From Bradyrhizobium sp. WSM1417 (GTDB lineage: Bacteria; Pseudomonadota; Alphaproteobacteria; Rhizobiales; Xanthobacteraceae), in the NCBI RefSeq assembly GCF_000515415.1, contig NZ_KI911783.1:1292392-1356391 (forward strand): a stretch of 64,000 bases of DNA, read 5' to 3'. The notes under the pieces were generated by a model, which saw only the letters and a program-made list of their open reading frames with translations, did not search any database and was not told the DNA's origin. Each line of letters begins with the position of its first letter. The first letter of the stretch is position 1. The position numbers and the translations under genes were made by a program. Shown here piece by piece: positions 30,740 to 39,581 of the stretch.

Positions 30740-31675
30740 TCACGTCCCCACCGCCCGCCTGACCTGCTCACCGATCTGCGACAGCACGAGCTGCGCCTGC
30801 GGCAGAATTGCGCCCATGGCGTGGAAATTGTGGACCATGCCGTCGTGGCAGACGTGCTCGACCGTGACGCCGGCGGCGAGCAGCTTGCGCGCATAGGCAT
30901 TGCCCTCGTCGCGCATCGGGTCGAACTCGGCGGTGTGGATGATGGCGGTCGGCAGGCCCGCAAGCCGTGTCCCGCGCAGGGGCGAGATGCGGGGATCGGC
31001 AGCGTCCAGCGTCTCGGGCAGATAGTCAGCGAGATCGGCTTCGATCGTGACGCGGTCGATCAGGTGCCCCTCGGCGAACGCCTCGCGCGAAGGCGAGGCC
31101 TCCTCGAAATCCAGCACGGGGCAGATCAGGCATTGCGCGACGATGGAGAGCCCAGCTGTCTGCGCCGCCTCCTGGCACACGACGGCAGCGAGCGTTGCTC
31201 CGGCCGAATCGCCGCCGATCACCAGACGCCCGGCGTCGATGCCGAGCGATGCGGCCTCGCGCGCCACCCATTCGGTGGCAGCGATCGCATCGTCCACGGC
31301 TGCGGGGAATTTGTGCTCGGGCGCCAGCCGGTAGTCGACCGAAACGAGACGGCAGCCGGTCGCATGTGCCAGCGCCGCCGCGATGCGGTCATGCGTGGCA
31401 ATGCTGCCGGCAACCAGCCCGCCGCCGTGAAAGAACACGAAGCCGGGCGCGCGATCATCGGCGCCTGCCGGTGAATAGAGGCGATAGGGCAGCGCGCCGC
31501 CGGAACCAGGCAGCATGCCGTCGGACGTCGTCACGCCAGGCGCATCGGCGCGCGCAAACTGCATCAGCTTTGCCAACGATTGCCGCCGTGCCTCCACGCT
31601 GGGCCGGCTCCGTGCCAGCGGCGCAGCCGCAGCCATCATGGTCAACAAACGCTTTGCGAGCGGATCGAGCGGCAT
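30740..31675 (-). CDS. Alpha/beta hydrolase, hormone-sensitive-lipase type esterase
   Basis: This 311-residue serine esterase has the oxyanion motif FFHGGGLVAGS, the nucleophile motif GGDSAGATLA, the acid residue in AEFDPMRDEG and the catalytic His in DGMVHNFHAM. These are diagnostic of bacterial HSL-family esterases/acetyl hydrolases. No signal peptide is present, so it acts in the cytoplasm, probably on small esters. It is divergent from the aminotransferase gene and has no operon partner. Confidence 0.92.
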   Translation of the reverse strand: MPLDPLAKRLLTMMAAAAPLARSRPSVEARRQSLAKLMQFARADAPGVTTSDGMLPGSGGALPYRLYSPAGADDRAPGFVFFHGGGLVAGSIATHDRIAAALAHATGCRLVSVDYRLAPEHKFPAAVDDAIAATEWVAREAASLGIDAGRLVIGGDSAGATLAAVVCQEAAQTAGLSIVAQCLICPVLDFEEASPSREAFAEGHLIDRVTIEADLADYLPETLDAADPRISPLRGTRLAGLPTAIIHTAEFDPMRDEGNAYARKLLAAGVTVEHVCHDGMVHNFHAMGAILPQAQLVLSQIGEQVRRAVGT

Positions 31676-31792
31676 GGTGCTTCCTTTCCCCTCCCGGGAG
31701 GGTAACTCACCATTTTCCCGCAGGGAATCATTTAGAAATTGCGCCCAATAGTGGCGCTATAATGCGGCACCACGCCAAGGGAGAGGCCGGTC

Positions 31793-32680
31793 ATGGCCGA
31801 GATCAAAAAGCCCATCGCATATTCGCCGAGCTGGACCTTCTTCGAGGGCAAATGGCATGACGGAAATGTGCCGATCATGGGTCCGCGCACGCATGCGGCC
31901 TGGCTCGGCTCGGTGGTGTTCGACGGCGCGCGGGCGTTCGAAGGCGTCGCGCCCGATCTCGACCGCCACGTCGCCCGCGCCAATCAGTCCGCGATCAACT
32001 TTGGGCTGAAGCCGGTGGTCGATACCGGAACCTGGATGACACTCGCAAACGAGGGCATCGCGCGCTTTGCGCCGAAGACCGAGCTCTATGTCCGTCCGAT
32101 GTACTGGGCGCGGAACGGCTCGGGCGGCGGCGTGCTGTTCGATCCCGAGACCACCGATTGGTGCCTGTGCATCTACGAGGCGCCGATGCCGAAACCCGTC
32201 GGCAACGCGATCACGCTGTCGCCGTTCCGCAGGCCCACCGCCGAATGCGCCCCGGTCGAGGCCAAGGCCGCCTGTCTCTATCCGAACAATTCGCGCGCGC
32301 TTGCCGAAGCCGCCTCGCGCGGCTTCCAGAACGCGCTGATGCTAGACATGCTCGGCAACGTCGCGGAGTTCGGCAATTCCAACGTGTTCATGGCCAAGGA
32401 GGGCGTGGTCTACACGCCGGTGCCGAACGGCACCTTCCTCAACGGCATCACCCGCCAGCGCGTCATCAGCCTGCTTCGTGCCGACGGCGCCACCGTGGTC
32501 GAGAAGACGCTGCATTACGCCGACTTCCTCGCGGCCGACGAGATCTTTTCTACGGGCAATTTCGCGAAAGTCGCGCCGGTGATCCGCATCGACGATCGCG
32601 AGCTGAAGCCGGGCCCGCTCTACATTCGGGCGCGCGAGCTCTATTGGGACTTTGCCCATGCGGTGAAGCTGGCGGCTTGA
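31793..32680 (+). CDS. Branched-chain aminotransferase-like class IV aminotransferase
   Basis: This 295-residue fold type IV PLP enzyme resembles branched-chain amino-acid aminotransferases. VVFDGARAFEG is near the N-terminus, with the PLP lysine in VEAKAACLYPNNSRALAEA. DMLGNVAEFGNSNVFM and FSTGNFAKVAPV are typical of the C-terminal domain. It transfers amino groups between leucine/isoleucine/valine-like substrates and 2-oxoglutarate, or a related pair. GGGAGAGG lies upstream of the ATG. It may not be the main IlvE of the cell, because such genomes carry several paralogues. Confidence 0.88.
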   Translation: MAEIKKPIAYSPSWTFFEGKWHDGNVPIMGPRTHAAWLGSVVFDGARAFEGVAPDLDRHVARANQSAINFGLKPVVDTGTWMTLANEGIARFAPKTELYVRPMYWARNGSGGGVLFDPETTDWCLCIYEAPMPKPVGNAITLSPFRRPTAECAPVEAKAACLYPNNSRALAEAASRGFQNALMLDMLGNVAEFGNSNVFMAKEGVVYTPVPNGTFLNGITRQRVISLLRADGATVVEKTLHYADFLAADEIFSTGNFAKVAPVIRIDDRELKPGPLYIRARELYWDFAHAVKLAA

Positions 32681-32691
32681 TCCGCGCTGTC

Positions 32692-33309
32692 CTAGCTGCG
32701 TCGCTTGAACCGGCTGAACTGAAACGCCTGCGTCGAATTCCACGGCGTGTGGTGTGCCTCGTTGCGCGTTTCGACCAGCTCGAAGCTCGGCCCGAGCTCC
32801 GCCGCAAGGCTTGCGCTGTCATGACGCTGCACCGGCAGGCCGCTGCACGTCTCGGGACCGTCGAGCGCAAACGTCGCAATGATGACGTGGCCGCCGGGCG
32901 CAACCGCCGACCGCAGCCGCTCGATGTATGCGGTCCTGTCGCGGGAATCGGTCAGGAAGTGAAACGCCGCCCGATCGTGCCATAGGTCGTATGTCTTTGC
33001 CGGGTGCCATGTCGTGGCGTCGGCAACGATCCAGTCGACGGTTGAAGCGGCTGCGCCGATTCGCTTCTTGGAAGCGTCAAGCGCTTTGGCAGAGAGATCC
33101 AGTACAGCGACGTCGCGATATCCCTCCAGCAGGAGAGCATCGACCAACCGCGATGCGCCGCCGCCGACGTCGAGGATGGCAGCCTCGCTGCCTGGATTGG
33201 CCGCTCTGATCATCGCGAGCGAAGTCGCCGGACTGTTCTGAAACCAGCTGACCTCGGCTTCGCCCTTGATGGCGTAGACATTGTCCCAATGGGTGCTTCG
33301 GTCGGACAT
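32692..33309 (-). CDS. Class I SAM-dependent methyltransferase
   Basis: This 205-residue methyltransferase has SAM-binding motif I AAILDVGGGASRLVDALL, the acidic residue after strand 2 in VAVLDLSAKALD, and DLWHDRAAFHFL. HWDNVYAIKGEAEVSWFQ at the N-terminus is common in small methyltransferases related to thiopurine/tellurite methyltransferases. The substrate is unknown. It lies 42 bp after phaR in the same direction and may be read through from it, and meets the aminotransferase gene tail to tail. Confidence 0.85.
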   Translation of the reverse strand: MSDRSTHWDNVYAIKGEAEVSWFQNSPATSLAMIRAANPGSEAAILDVGGGASRLVDALLLEGYRDVAVLDLSAKALDASKKRIGAAASTVDWIVADATTWHPAKTYDLWHDRAAFHFLTDSRDRTAYIERLRSAVAPGGHVIIATFALDGPETCSGLPVQRHDSASLAAELGPSFELVETRNEAHHTPWNSTQAFQFSRFKRRS

Positions 33310-33351
33310 GGCGCGTCCTCCGGCTTGGGGGAGCCGGCGCAGAGGGACGAT

Positions 33352-33948
33352 CTACTCGTCCTTCTTCGACATCCGCTCGAGGCGTTCCTGCATGTCCTTC
33401 ATCTGCTGGCGCAGATCGTCGATGTTGCTGTCCTTCGGGGCTTCGGCGGTCGGCTCGGGCGCCGGCTCCGCGGAGCCCGCGGGGCGGGCCGCGCCGGGCG
33501 CGAAAGGCTTAAACATCGAGAAGGTCTGCTGGAACAGCTCCATGTTGCGGCGGACCTGTTCCTCCAGCGGCGCAAACGGGGTTCCGGACAGCGAGGTGGC
33601 GATCTGCTTGCGGAACTTCTCCTGCTCCTGCGTCAGCGACGCGATGGCCTGCTCCAGATATTTCGGCACCACCATCTGCATGCTGTCGCCGTAGAAGCGG
33701 ATCAGCTGGCGCAGGAAGGTGGTCGGGAGCAGATTCTGGCCGGCCTTGTTCTCCTGCTCGAAGATGATCTGGGCAAGCACGGAGCGGGTGATGTCGTCGC
33801 CGGTCTTGGCGTCGTAGACCAGGAAATCTTCGCCGTCCTTGACCATGGAGGCGAGGTCTTCCAGCGTCACGTAGGTGCTCGTCCCGGTGTTATAGAGCCG
33901 GCGGTTCGCGTATTTCTTGATGGTGGTGGGTTGGTCTGATTTCGCCAT
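33352..33948 (-). CDS. phaR: Polyhydroxyalkanoate synthesis repressor
   Basis: This 198-residue regulator has the PHB/PHA accumulation regulator DNA-binding domain at residues ~10-75 (TIKKYANRRLYNTGTSTYVTLEDLASMVKDG) broken by family-conserved residues. A PhaR-type repeat domain follows, then a Pro/Ala-rich linker and a C-terminal coiled coil (DDLRQQMKDMQERLERM). PhaR senses polyhydroxybutyrate granules and represses phasin and other pha genes. It is divergent from phaA, and a TGC-rich direct repeat suggestive of its operator lies between phaA and phaB. Confidence 0.95.
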   Translation of the reverse strand: MAKSDQPTTIKKYANRRLYNTGTSTYVTLEDLASMVKDGEDFLVYDAKTGDDITRSVLAQIIFEQENKAGQNLLPTTFLRQLIRFYGDSMQMVVPKYLEQAIASLTQEQEKFRKQIATSLSGTPFAPLEEQVRRNMELFQQTFSMFKPFAPGAARPAGSAEPAPEPTAEAPKDSNIDDLRQQMKDMQERLERMSKKDE

Positions 33949-34252
33949 GGGCTCTCACTTGCAAGACGCGGAGAACGGGAACCTGACGGGCTATGCCGCA
34001 GGGCGGGAAGAGTACGCAACGCAACAAAATAAGCATTTTCAAGGGGGTCACGCTACCGTTTTGTGCGCCACGGTTAATCGGGCAGCAAAAACGTGCTTGC
34101 GAAAGCGCCAAGAACGCTATTTTGAATGCGCTGCGGGATGAATTCGGCCGCCGGCCGATTGACATGCCTCAACGACGTTAACAGGATGCCGTCCGAGACT
34201 GGCGAGCCGTTTCCCCAGCCCCGTCTGCCCCCATACAACCCAGGAGATGCCC

Positions 34253-35431
34253 ATGTCAGACGATGTCGTCATCGTCAGCGCCGCCCGCACCCCGGTCGGA
34301 AGCTTCAACGGAGCGTTCGCAACCCTTCCCGCCCATGATCTCGGGGCCATCGCCATCAAGGCCGCGCTGGAGCGCGGCGGCATCGAGCCCGGCCGGGTCT
34401 CCGAAGTCATCATGGGCCAGATCCTGACCGCCGCCCAAGGCCAGAACCCGGCCCGTCAGGCCTCGATCAATGCCGGCATTCCGGTCGAGAGCCCGGCCTG
34501 GGGCGTCAACCAGCTCTGCGGCTCGGGCCTGCGCACCGTTGCGCTCGGCTATCAGGCACTGCTCAACGGCGATTCCGAGATCGTGGTCGCCGGCGGCCAG
34601 GAATCCATGAGCATGGCTCCGCACGCCCAGTATCTGCGTGGCGGCGTCAAGATGGGTGCAGTCGAATTCATCGACACCATGATCAAGGACGGTCTGTGGG
34701 ACGCCTTCAACGGCTATCACATGGGCAACACCGCCGAGAACGTCGCGCGGCAGTGGCAGATCACTCGCGCCCAGCAGGACGAGTTCGCGGTCGCCTCGCA
34801 GCAGAAGGCCGAAGCCGCGCAGAAGGCCGGTAGATTCAACGACGAAATCGTTCCCGTCACCATCAAGGGACGCAAGGGCGATGTCGTCGTCAGCGCCGAC
34901 GAATATCCGCGCCATGGCGCAACGGTCGACGCGATGGCGAAGCTCCGTCCGGCCTTCGAGAAGGACGGCACGGTCACCGCGGGCTCTGCGTCGGGTATCA
35001 ATGACGGCGCCGCCGTCGTGGTGCTGATGACCGCCAAGCAGGCCGCCAAGGAAGGCAAGAAGCCGCTCGCGCGCATCGTGTCCTGGGCGCAGGCGGGCGT
35101 CGATCCGAAGATCATGGGCTCGGGCCCGATCCCGGCCTCGCGTGCCGCGCTGAAGAAGGCCGGCTGGAACGTCGGCGATCTCGACCTGATCGAGGCCAAC
35201 GAAGCCTTCGCGGCGCAGGCTTGTGCCGTCAACAAGGATCTCGGCTGGGATACTTCGAAGGTCAACGTCAACGGCGGCGCGATCGCGATCGGCCATCCGG
35301 TCGGTGCCTCCGGCGCGCGCGTGCTGGTGACGCTGCTGCACGAGATGCAGAAGCGGGATTCGAAGAAGGGCCTCGCCACGCTGTGCATCGGCGGCGGCAT
35401 GGGTATCGCGATGTGTGTGGCGCGCGACTGA
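34253..35431 (+). CDS. phaA: Acetyl-CoA acetyltransferase (beta-ketothiolase)
   Basis: This thiolase condenses two acetyl-CoA to acetoacetyl-CoA, the first step of polyhydroxybutyrate synthesis. The 392 residues include the nucleophile [10 protein letters not shown] (Cys near 89), [16 protein letters not shown] (catalytic His) and CIGGGMGIA (second catalytic Cys). I chose the ATG at 34253, with AGGAG seven bases upstream; the ATG two codons earlier overlaps that site. The 304-base spacer to phaR contains promoters for both and a TGCGCTGCG at 34127. phaB follows after 238 bp and a terminator. Confidence 0.96.
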   Translation: MSDDVVIVSAARTPVGSFNGAFATLPAHDLGAIAIKAALERGGIEPGRVSEVIMGQILTAAQGQNPARQASINAGIPVESPAWGVNQLCGSGLRTVALGYQALLNGDSEIVVAGGQESMSMAPHAQYLRGGVKMGAVEFIDTMIKDGLWDAFNGYHMGNTAENVARQWQITRAQQDEFAVASQQKAEAAQKAGRFNDEIVPVTIKGRKGDVVVSADEYPRHGATVDAMAKLRPAFEKDGTVTAGSASGINDGAAVVVLMTAKQAAKEGKKPLARIVSWAQAGVDPKIMGSGPIPASRAALKKAGWNVGDLDLIEANEAFAAQACAVNKDLGWDTSKVNVNGGAIAIGHPVGASGARVLVTLLHEMQKRDSKKGLATLCIGGGMGIAMCVARD

Positions 35432-35453
35432 GATAGTGACGCGCAATTTCGCG

Positions 35454-35487
35454 TGCGCTGCACGCGTGGCTGAGTGCGTTGCACGCG
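35454..35487. promoter_or_regulatory. Candidate PhaR operator: two TGC-rich direct repeats
   Basis: TGCGCTGCACGCG (35454-35466) and TGCGTTGCACGCG (35475-35487) are direct repeats starting exactly 21 bases, two helical turns, apart. TGC-rich sites are what PhaR proteins are known to bind. The site lies upstream of phaB. Binding here is inference. Confidence 0.5.
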
Positions 35488-35552
35488 ATTAAAAAGGCAG
35501 CGGTTGCAAATCAAATATTCTTCGCAACCGTACAAGCCTCGACTAAAGAGAA

Positions 35553-35583
35553 ACGCCCGGCTCGACGCCGGGCGTTTTGTTCT
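35553..35583 (+). terminator. Rho-independent terminator between phaA and phaB
   Basis: A perfect 9-bp stem ACGCCCGGC / GCCGGGCGT with loop TCGAC is followed by TTTTGTTCTT. It lies ~120 bases past the phaA stop. phaB is therefore probably expressed largely from its own promoter or by partial read-through. Confidence 0.88.
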
Positions 35584-35669
35584 TGATGTCCGTCAAACGT
35601 CCCCCATAATCCGCACTTAAAAACAATCACTCAGAAACGTCCGAAGAGTCCAAGGGAAGGAAATACGAT

Positions 35670-36395
35670 ATGGCACGTGTTGCATTGGTGACGGGTGGTA
35701 CGCGGGGCATCGGAGCTGCGATCAGCAAGGCGCTGAAGGCGGCCGGCTACAAGGTTGCGGCGAGCTATGCCGGCAACGATGCGGCGGCGGAGAAGTTCAA
35801 GGCCGAGACCGGCATCGCGGTCTACAAATGGGACGTCAGCAGTTTCGATGCTTGCGCCGAGGGCGTGAAGAAGGTCGAGGCCGAGGTCGGACCGATCGAC
35901 GTCCTCGTCAACAATGCCGGCATCACCCGCGACACCGCCTTCCACAAGATGACGCTCGAGCAGTGGAACGCCGTCATCAATACCAACCTCGGTTCGCTGT
36001 TCAACATGACGCGTCCAGTCATTGAAGGCATGCGTGCGCGCAAGTTCGGCCGCATCATTTCGATCTCGTCGATCAACGGCCAGAAGGGACAGTTCGGCCA
36101 GGTCAACTATTCCGCGGCGAAGGCCGGTGACATCGGCTTCACCAAGGCACTCGCGCTCGAGAACGCCAAGGGCGGCATCACCGTCAACGCGATCTGTCCC
36201 GGCTACATCAACACCGAAATGGTGCAGGCCGTGCCGAAGGACGTCCTGGAAAAGAACGTGATCCCGCAGATCCCGGTCAACCGGCTCGGCGAACCGGAAG
36301 AGATCGCGCGCGCGGTCGTGTTCCTGGCGGCCGACGAGGCCGGCTTCATCACCGGCTCGACGCTGACCATCAATGGCGGCCAATACCAGGCCTGA
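35670..36395 (+). CDS. phaB: Acetoacetyl-CoA reductase
   Basis: This NADPH-dependent short-chain dehydrogenase reduces acetoacetyl-CoA to (R)-3-hydroxybutyryl-CoA, the monomer for polyhydroxybutyrate. The 241 residues contain the cofactor loop VTGGTRGIGAAI, NNAG, the Ser of ISISSINGQKGQFGQ, and the catalytic YSAAKAG. PGYINTEMV and the C-terminal GSTLTINGGQYQA are typical of PhaB. GGAAGGAAA precedes the ATG. It completes the phaR/phaA/phaB block; a PHB synthase gene is not in this window. Confidence 0.96.
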   Translation: MARVALVTGGTRGIGAAISKALKAAGYKVAASYAGNDAAAEKFKAETGIAVYKWDVSSFDACAEGVKKVEAEVGPIDVLVNNAGITRDTAFHKMTLEQWNAVINTNLGSLFNMTRPVIEGMRARKFGRIISISSINGQKGQFGQVNYSAAKAGDIGFTKALALENAKGGITVNAICPGYINTEMVQAVPKDVLEKNVIPQIPVNRLGEPEEIARAVVFLAADEAGFITGSTLTINGGQYQA

Positions 36396-36476
36396 TGACG
36401 CCAATTCTCTCCGCTGGACGTCGCTGAGCCAAATGCCTGTAGCTTCAGGCGCAACAAGGCGATAGTGAAGACGAAA

Positions 36477-36499
36477 ATGCCCGGCCTCGTGCCGGGCAT
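36477..36499. terminator. Stem-loop after phaB
   Basis: ATGCCCGGC / GCCGGGCAT form a 9-bp stem with loop CTCGT, 81 bases past the phaB stop. The T tract (ATTTTCGTCTT) follows only on the minus strand, so plus-strand termination may be inefficient. It closes the phaB transcript before the exporter gene. Confidence 0.6.
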
Positions 36500-36524
36500 A
36501 AGCGTCCTCAGAGCCTTTTGATCG

Positions 36525-37394
36525 ATGACTCCCCGCACCGCAACGCTGATCGGATTGACCGCGATCCTGATGTGGTCGCTGCTGTCGGTGATGACGGTGG
36601 CGACCGGAAGGATCCCGGCTTTCCAGCTGGCTGCGATGACGTTCGCAATCGGCGGTCTCGTCGGCCTGCTCACCTGGATCGGCCGCGGCGAGGCGGCGAA
36701 AAGTCTGCGTCAGCCGCTTGCCGTGTGGACCGTGGGTGTCGGCGGACTGTTCGGCTATCACGCGCTGTATTTCCTCGCGCTGCGCTTTGCGCCGCCGGCT
36801 GAAGCCGGCCTGCTGAATTATCTGTGGCCGCTCCTGATCGTGCTGTTCTCGTCGTTCCTGCCGGGCGAGCGGCTTGCCGTGCATCACGTCGTCGGCGCCG
36901 TGCTCGGCCTCGTCGGCACCGTGCTGCTGTTCGCCGGGAACACCTCCGGCTTCACGCAGGGGCAATTGCCGGGATTGGCCGCAGCCTTCATCGCAGCGTT
37001 CGTGTGGGCGACCTATTCGGTGTTGTCGCGGCGATTGAAGGCGGTGCCGACCGATGCGGTCGCGGGATTCTGCCTCGCTACCGCGGTGCTCGCCGCGCTG
37101 ATGCATAGCCTGCTTGAAACCACGGTATGGCCGGACACGACCTTGCAATGGCTGTCCGTGATCGCGCTCGGCATCGGTCCGGTGGGTGCTGCGTTCTACG
37201 CCTGGGACATCGGCATGAAGCGCGGCGACATCCGCGTGCTCGGCGCCGCGTCCTACGCGACGCCGCTACTCTCGACCGGCTTCCTCATCGCCGCCGGATT
37301 CGCCAATGCCAGCGCCAACATCACCATCGCGGCGATCCTGATCGCCGGCGGCGGCCTGATCGCCGCGAAGGACATGGTGCTGCGGAAGCGGTAG
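36525..37394 (+). CDS. EamA-family (DMT) transporter
   Basis: This 289-residue inner-membrane protein is almost entirely hydrophobic, with about ten membrane segments in two EamA repeats (GLTAILMWSLLSVMTVATGR near the start, IAAFVWATYSVLSRRLKAV at the second repeat). Members export amino acids, nucleotides or other metabolites; the substrate is unknown here. The gene starts 26 bases after the stem-loop that follows phaB and meets a cupin gene tail to tail. Confidence 0.9.
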   Translation: MTPRTATLIGLTAILMWSLLSVMTVATGRIPAFQLAAMTFAIGGLVGLLTWIGRGEAAKSLRQPLAVWTVGVGGLFGYHALYFLALRFAPPAEAGLLNYLWPLLIVLFSSFLPGERLAVHHVVGAVLGLVGTVLLFAGNTSGFTQGQLPGLAAAFIAAFVWATYSVLSRRLKAVPTDAVAGFCLATAVLAALMHSLLETTVWPDTTLQWLSVIALGIGPVGAAFYAWDIGMKRGDIRVLGAASYATPLLSTGFLIAAGFANASANITIAAILIAGGGLIAAKDMVLRKR

Positions 37395-37427
37395 CGTCAT
37401 TGCCGGTGCAAGCCGAAGCGACGGGCC

Positions 37428-37850
37428 TTAGGGCTCCCAGCCCTTCGGCGCGAGCTCGAACTTGGCGAACTCGAATGCTGGCGCCACGGTGCAGCCGACC
37501 AGGGTCCACTCGCCGGTGGTCTCTGCCGTCTGCCAGGCATCCGCCGGCACGATCGCCTGTGGCCGCTCGCCGTTCAACAGGTCCGAGCCGAGCCGCACCT
37601 CGTGCTGAGAGCAGCCGTCATGGGCGATGCGCAGCGTGAGCGGGCTGCCGGCGTAATAGTGCCAGCTCTCGACAGCATCGATGCGGTGCCAGTGCGAACG
37701 CTCGCCGCGCGCCAGCAGGAAGTAGATCAGGGTCGAGCGCGCGCGGCCGTTGGTGTCGGTGGTCTGATCGCGAAACGTCTCGCGATAGTGCCCGCCTTCG
37801 GGATGCGGTCGGAGTTCAAGGCGCGCGATGATCTCGGCTGCGGTCGGCAT
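37428..37850 (-). CDS. Cupin-5 (DUF985) domain protein
   Basis: This 140-residue protein is a single cupin barrel of the DUF985 family. ELRPHPEGGHYRETFR is the family's opening signature, and YFLLARGERSHWHRIDAVESWHYYAG carries the conserved His/Glu cluster, here broken into SHWHRI and ESWHYYAG. The ligand is not known. Some relatives are annotated as sugar-epimerase-like. It lies 37 bp downstream of gloB's stop on the opposite side (same strand order as gloB, further upstream in transcription) and could be read with it. Confidence 0.85.
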   Translation of the reverse strand: MPTAAEIIARLELRPHPEGGHYRETFRDQTTDTNGRARSTLIYFLLARGERSHWHRIDAVESWHYYAGSPLTLRIAHDGCSQHEVRLGSDLLNGERPQAIVPADAWQTAETTGEWTLVGCTVAPAFEFAKFELAPKGWEP

Positions 37851-37887
37851 CGATTCCCGTCAGGATTTGATCTTCAGGACTTGCTCT

Positions 37888-38655
37888 TCAAGACTTGTTC
37901 TTGCGCTCGCGCAGCTCGCCGAACACCGCGGTGGCATCCGCGCCCTTCATGTGCAGCCTGGCTGCGATCGACGGTTCATCGGCGCGCAGGAACACGTTTG
38001 TCCGCTTCTCGTCACCAAGCAGCGAGGGAATGGTCGGCTTGTTCTCGGCCCGCAGCCTCGCCACCTCGGCCGCGCGCGCCTGCAGCGCCGCATTGTCGGG
38101 GTCGACGGTCAGCGCGAACTTGACGTTGGACGCCGTGTATTCATGGCCGCAATAGAGCTTGAAGTCGTCGGGCAGGGCACGCAGCTTCAGAAGCGAATCC
38201 CACATCATCGGATAGGTGCCCTCGAACACGCGGCCGCAGCCGATCGAGAATAGCGTGTCGGCGGCGAACAGCGCTTTCTCGGTGTCGAACACGTAGGAGA
38301 TGTGGTCGAGCGTGTGGCCGGGCGTCTCCAGCACGCGCCCCAACAAGCTGCCGACCTTGACGATTTCGGCATTGGCGACACGCAGGTCGACGTCCGCGAT
38401 TTTGGTGGTCTTGTCATGCGGCGCGACGACGCGGCAATTGTATTTCTGCTTGAGTTCGGCGACCCCGCCGACATGATCGCCATGATGATGGGTGATCAGG
38501 ATGTCGGTGAGCTGCCAGCCCTCGCGCTCGAGCGCCCTCACGATGGGGCCGGCCTCCGGCGCGTCGATCGACGCCGTCGCCTTGGTTTCCACATCGTGGA
38601 TCAGATAACCGAAATTGTCGTTTAAACAGGTGAAAGTACGAATTTCGGCGGCCAT
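37888..38655 (-). CDS. gloB: Hydroxyacylglutathione hydrolase (glyoxalase II)
   Basis: This metallo-beta-lactamase-fold enzyme hydrolyses S-D-lactoylglutathione to D-lactate, finishing methylglyoxal detoxification. Its 255 residues have the two-metal motif ITHHHGDHVGG, TPGHTLDHISYV, ADTLFSIGCGRVFEG and YCGHEYTASNVKFA, all typical of glyoxalase II. The ATG at 38655 has GGAG six bases upstream. A longer in-frame opening upstream overlaps the divergent methyltransferase gene and is not real. The divergent neighbour is a small methyltransferase gene. Confidence 0.96.
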   Translation of the reverse strand: MAAEIRTFTCLNDNFGYLIHDVETKATASIDAPEAGPIVRALEREGWQLTDILITHHHGDHVGGVAELKQKYNCRVVAPHDKTTKIADVDLRVANAEIVKVGSLLGRVLETPGHTLDHISYVFDTEKALFAADTLFSIGCGRVFEGTYPMMWDSLLKLRALPDDFKLYCGHEYTASNVKFALTVDPDNAALQARAAEVARLRAENKPTIPSLLGDEKRTNVFLRADEPSIAARLHMKGADATAVFGELRERKNKS

Positions 38656-38763
38656 GTCATCTCCATCGCGCTCAGCTCCGTCAGACAAATATGGCGTTAA
38701 CGTTGCGCAGGCAATGCAATATTCCGCGCGCGGGAGCCACCGCGTGCATGTTACATTGCGATC

Positions 38764-39510
38764 ATGACCATTGATGTCGTCGACCTCCGCGAGTTCTACT
38801 CCCGTCGCCTCGGGATTGTGGCGCGGCAAATGATCAATCGCGGTATTCGGGAGCGCTGGCCGCGCGTCGATGGCCAGAGGGTGCTCGGCTTCGGCTATCC
38901 CACGCCGTATCTGGGGTTGTTCCGCGAGGACGCGGAGCGCTGCATCGCCTTCATGCCGTCGGCCCAGGGCGTCCTGAAATGGCCGACGGGACGGCCGGCG
39001 CTCGCCTCGCTGGTGGACGAGTTCTCGCTGCCGCTTCCCGACGCCGCGGTGGATCGCATCCTGCTGGTCCACGCACTGGAAATGTCGGACGATCCGGCCG
39101 CGCTGCTGCGCGAGGCATGGCGCGTGCTGTCGCCGTCCGGTCGCGTAATTGCGGTGATCCCGAACCGGCGCGGGGTGTGGACCCGCACCGACAGCACGCC
39201 GTTCGGTCACGGCCGGCCCTATTCGCGCTCGCAGATCACCGACCTGTTGCGCCAGACCTGGTTCACCCCGACCGCCTGGGGCGAGGCGCTGTTCATGCCG
39301 CCCTATGCCGGCGGCTGGGTGCTGAAATCCGCGCAGATGTGGGAGCGCGCCGGCGCGGCGCTGTCGCTGCCTTTTGCCGGCGTGCACATCGTCGAGGCGA
39401 CCAAGCAAGTCTACCGCGCGATCCCCGCCAAGCGCGAACGGGCGCGGCTGATTCCCTCACTGGCGAAGCCGGTGCTGGTACCGTCCTCGACGACCGCGAC
39501 GCGCAGCTAA
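38764..39510 (+). CDS. Class I SAM-dependent methyltransferase
   Basis: This 248-residue methyltransferase shows a degenerate motif I (RVLGFGYPTPYLG), the LPLPDAAVDRILLVHALEM motif of UbiE/COQ5-like enzymes, and a REAWRVLSPSGRVIAVIPNR strand-loop (motif post-II). The glycine-rich SAM loop is unusual, with Tyr-Pro in place of the normal GxGxG. The substrate is unknown. It is divergent from gloB and ends at a bidirectional stem-loop facing the DUF4167 gene. Confidence 0.85.
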   Translation: MTIDVVDLREFYSRRLGIVARQMINRGIRERWPRVDGQRVLGFGYPTPYLGLFREDAERCIAFMPSAQGVLKWPTGRPALASLVDEFSLPLPDAAVDRILLVHALEMSDDPAALLREAWRVLSPSGRVIAVIPNRRGVWTRTDSTPFGHGRPYSRSQITDLLRQTWFTPTAWGEALFMPPYAGGWVLKSAQMWERAGAALSLPFAGVHIVEATKQVYRAIPAKRERARLIPSLAKPVLVPSSTTATRS

Positions 39511-39540
39511 AAACAAACCGTCCCGGACAGGCCGGGACGA
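39509..39540 (-). terminator. Rho-independent terminator of the DUF4167 gene
   Basis: On the minus strand GTCCCGG-CCTGT-CCGGGAC is followed by GGTTTGTTTTTAG, a 7-bp GC stem with a T-rich tail. It lies just past the DUF4167 stop and overlaps the end of the convergent methyltransferase gene. Confidence 0.8.
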
Positions 39541-39581
39541 TTCAGGTTAGGGTATCTGGCGCAGGATGTCCGGCGAAAGGT

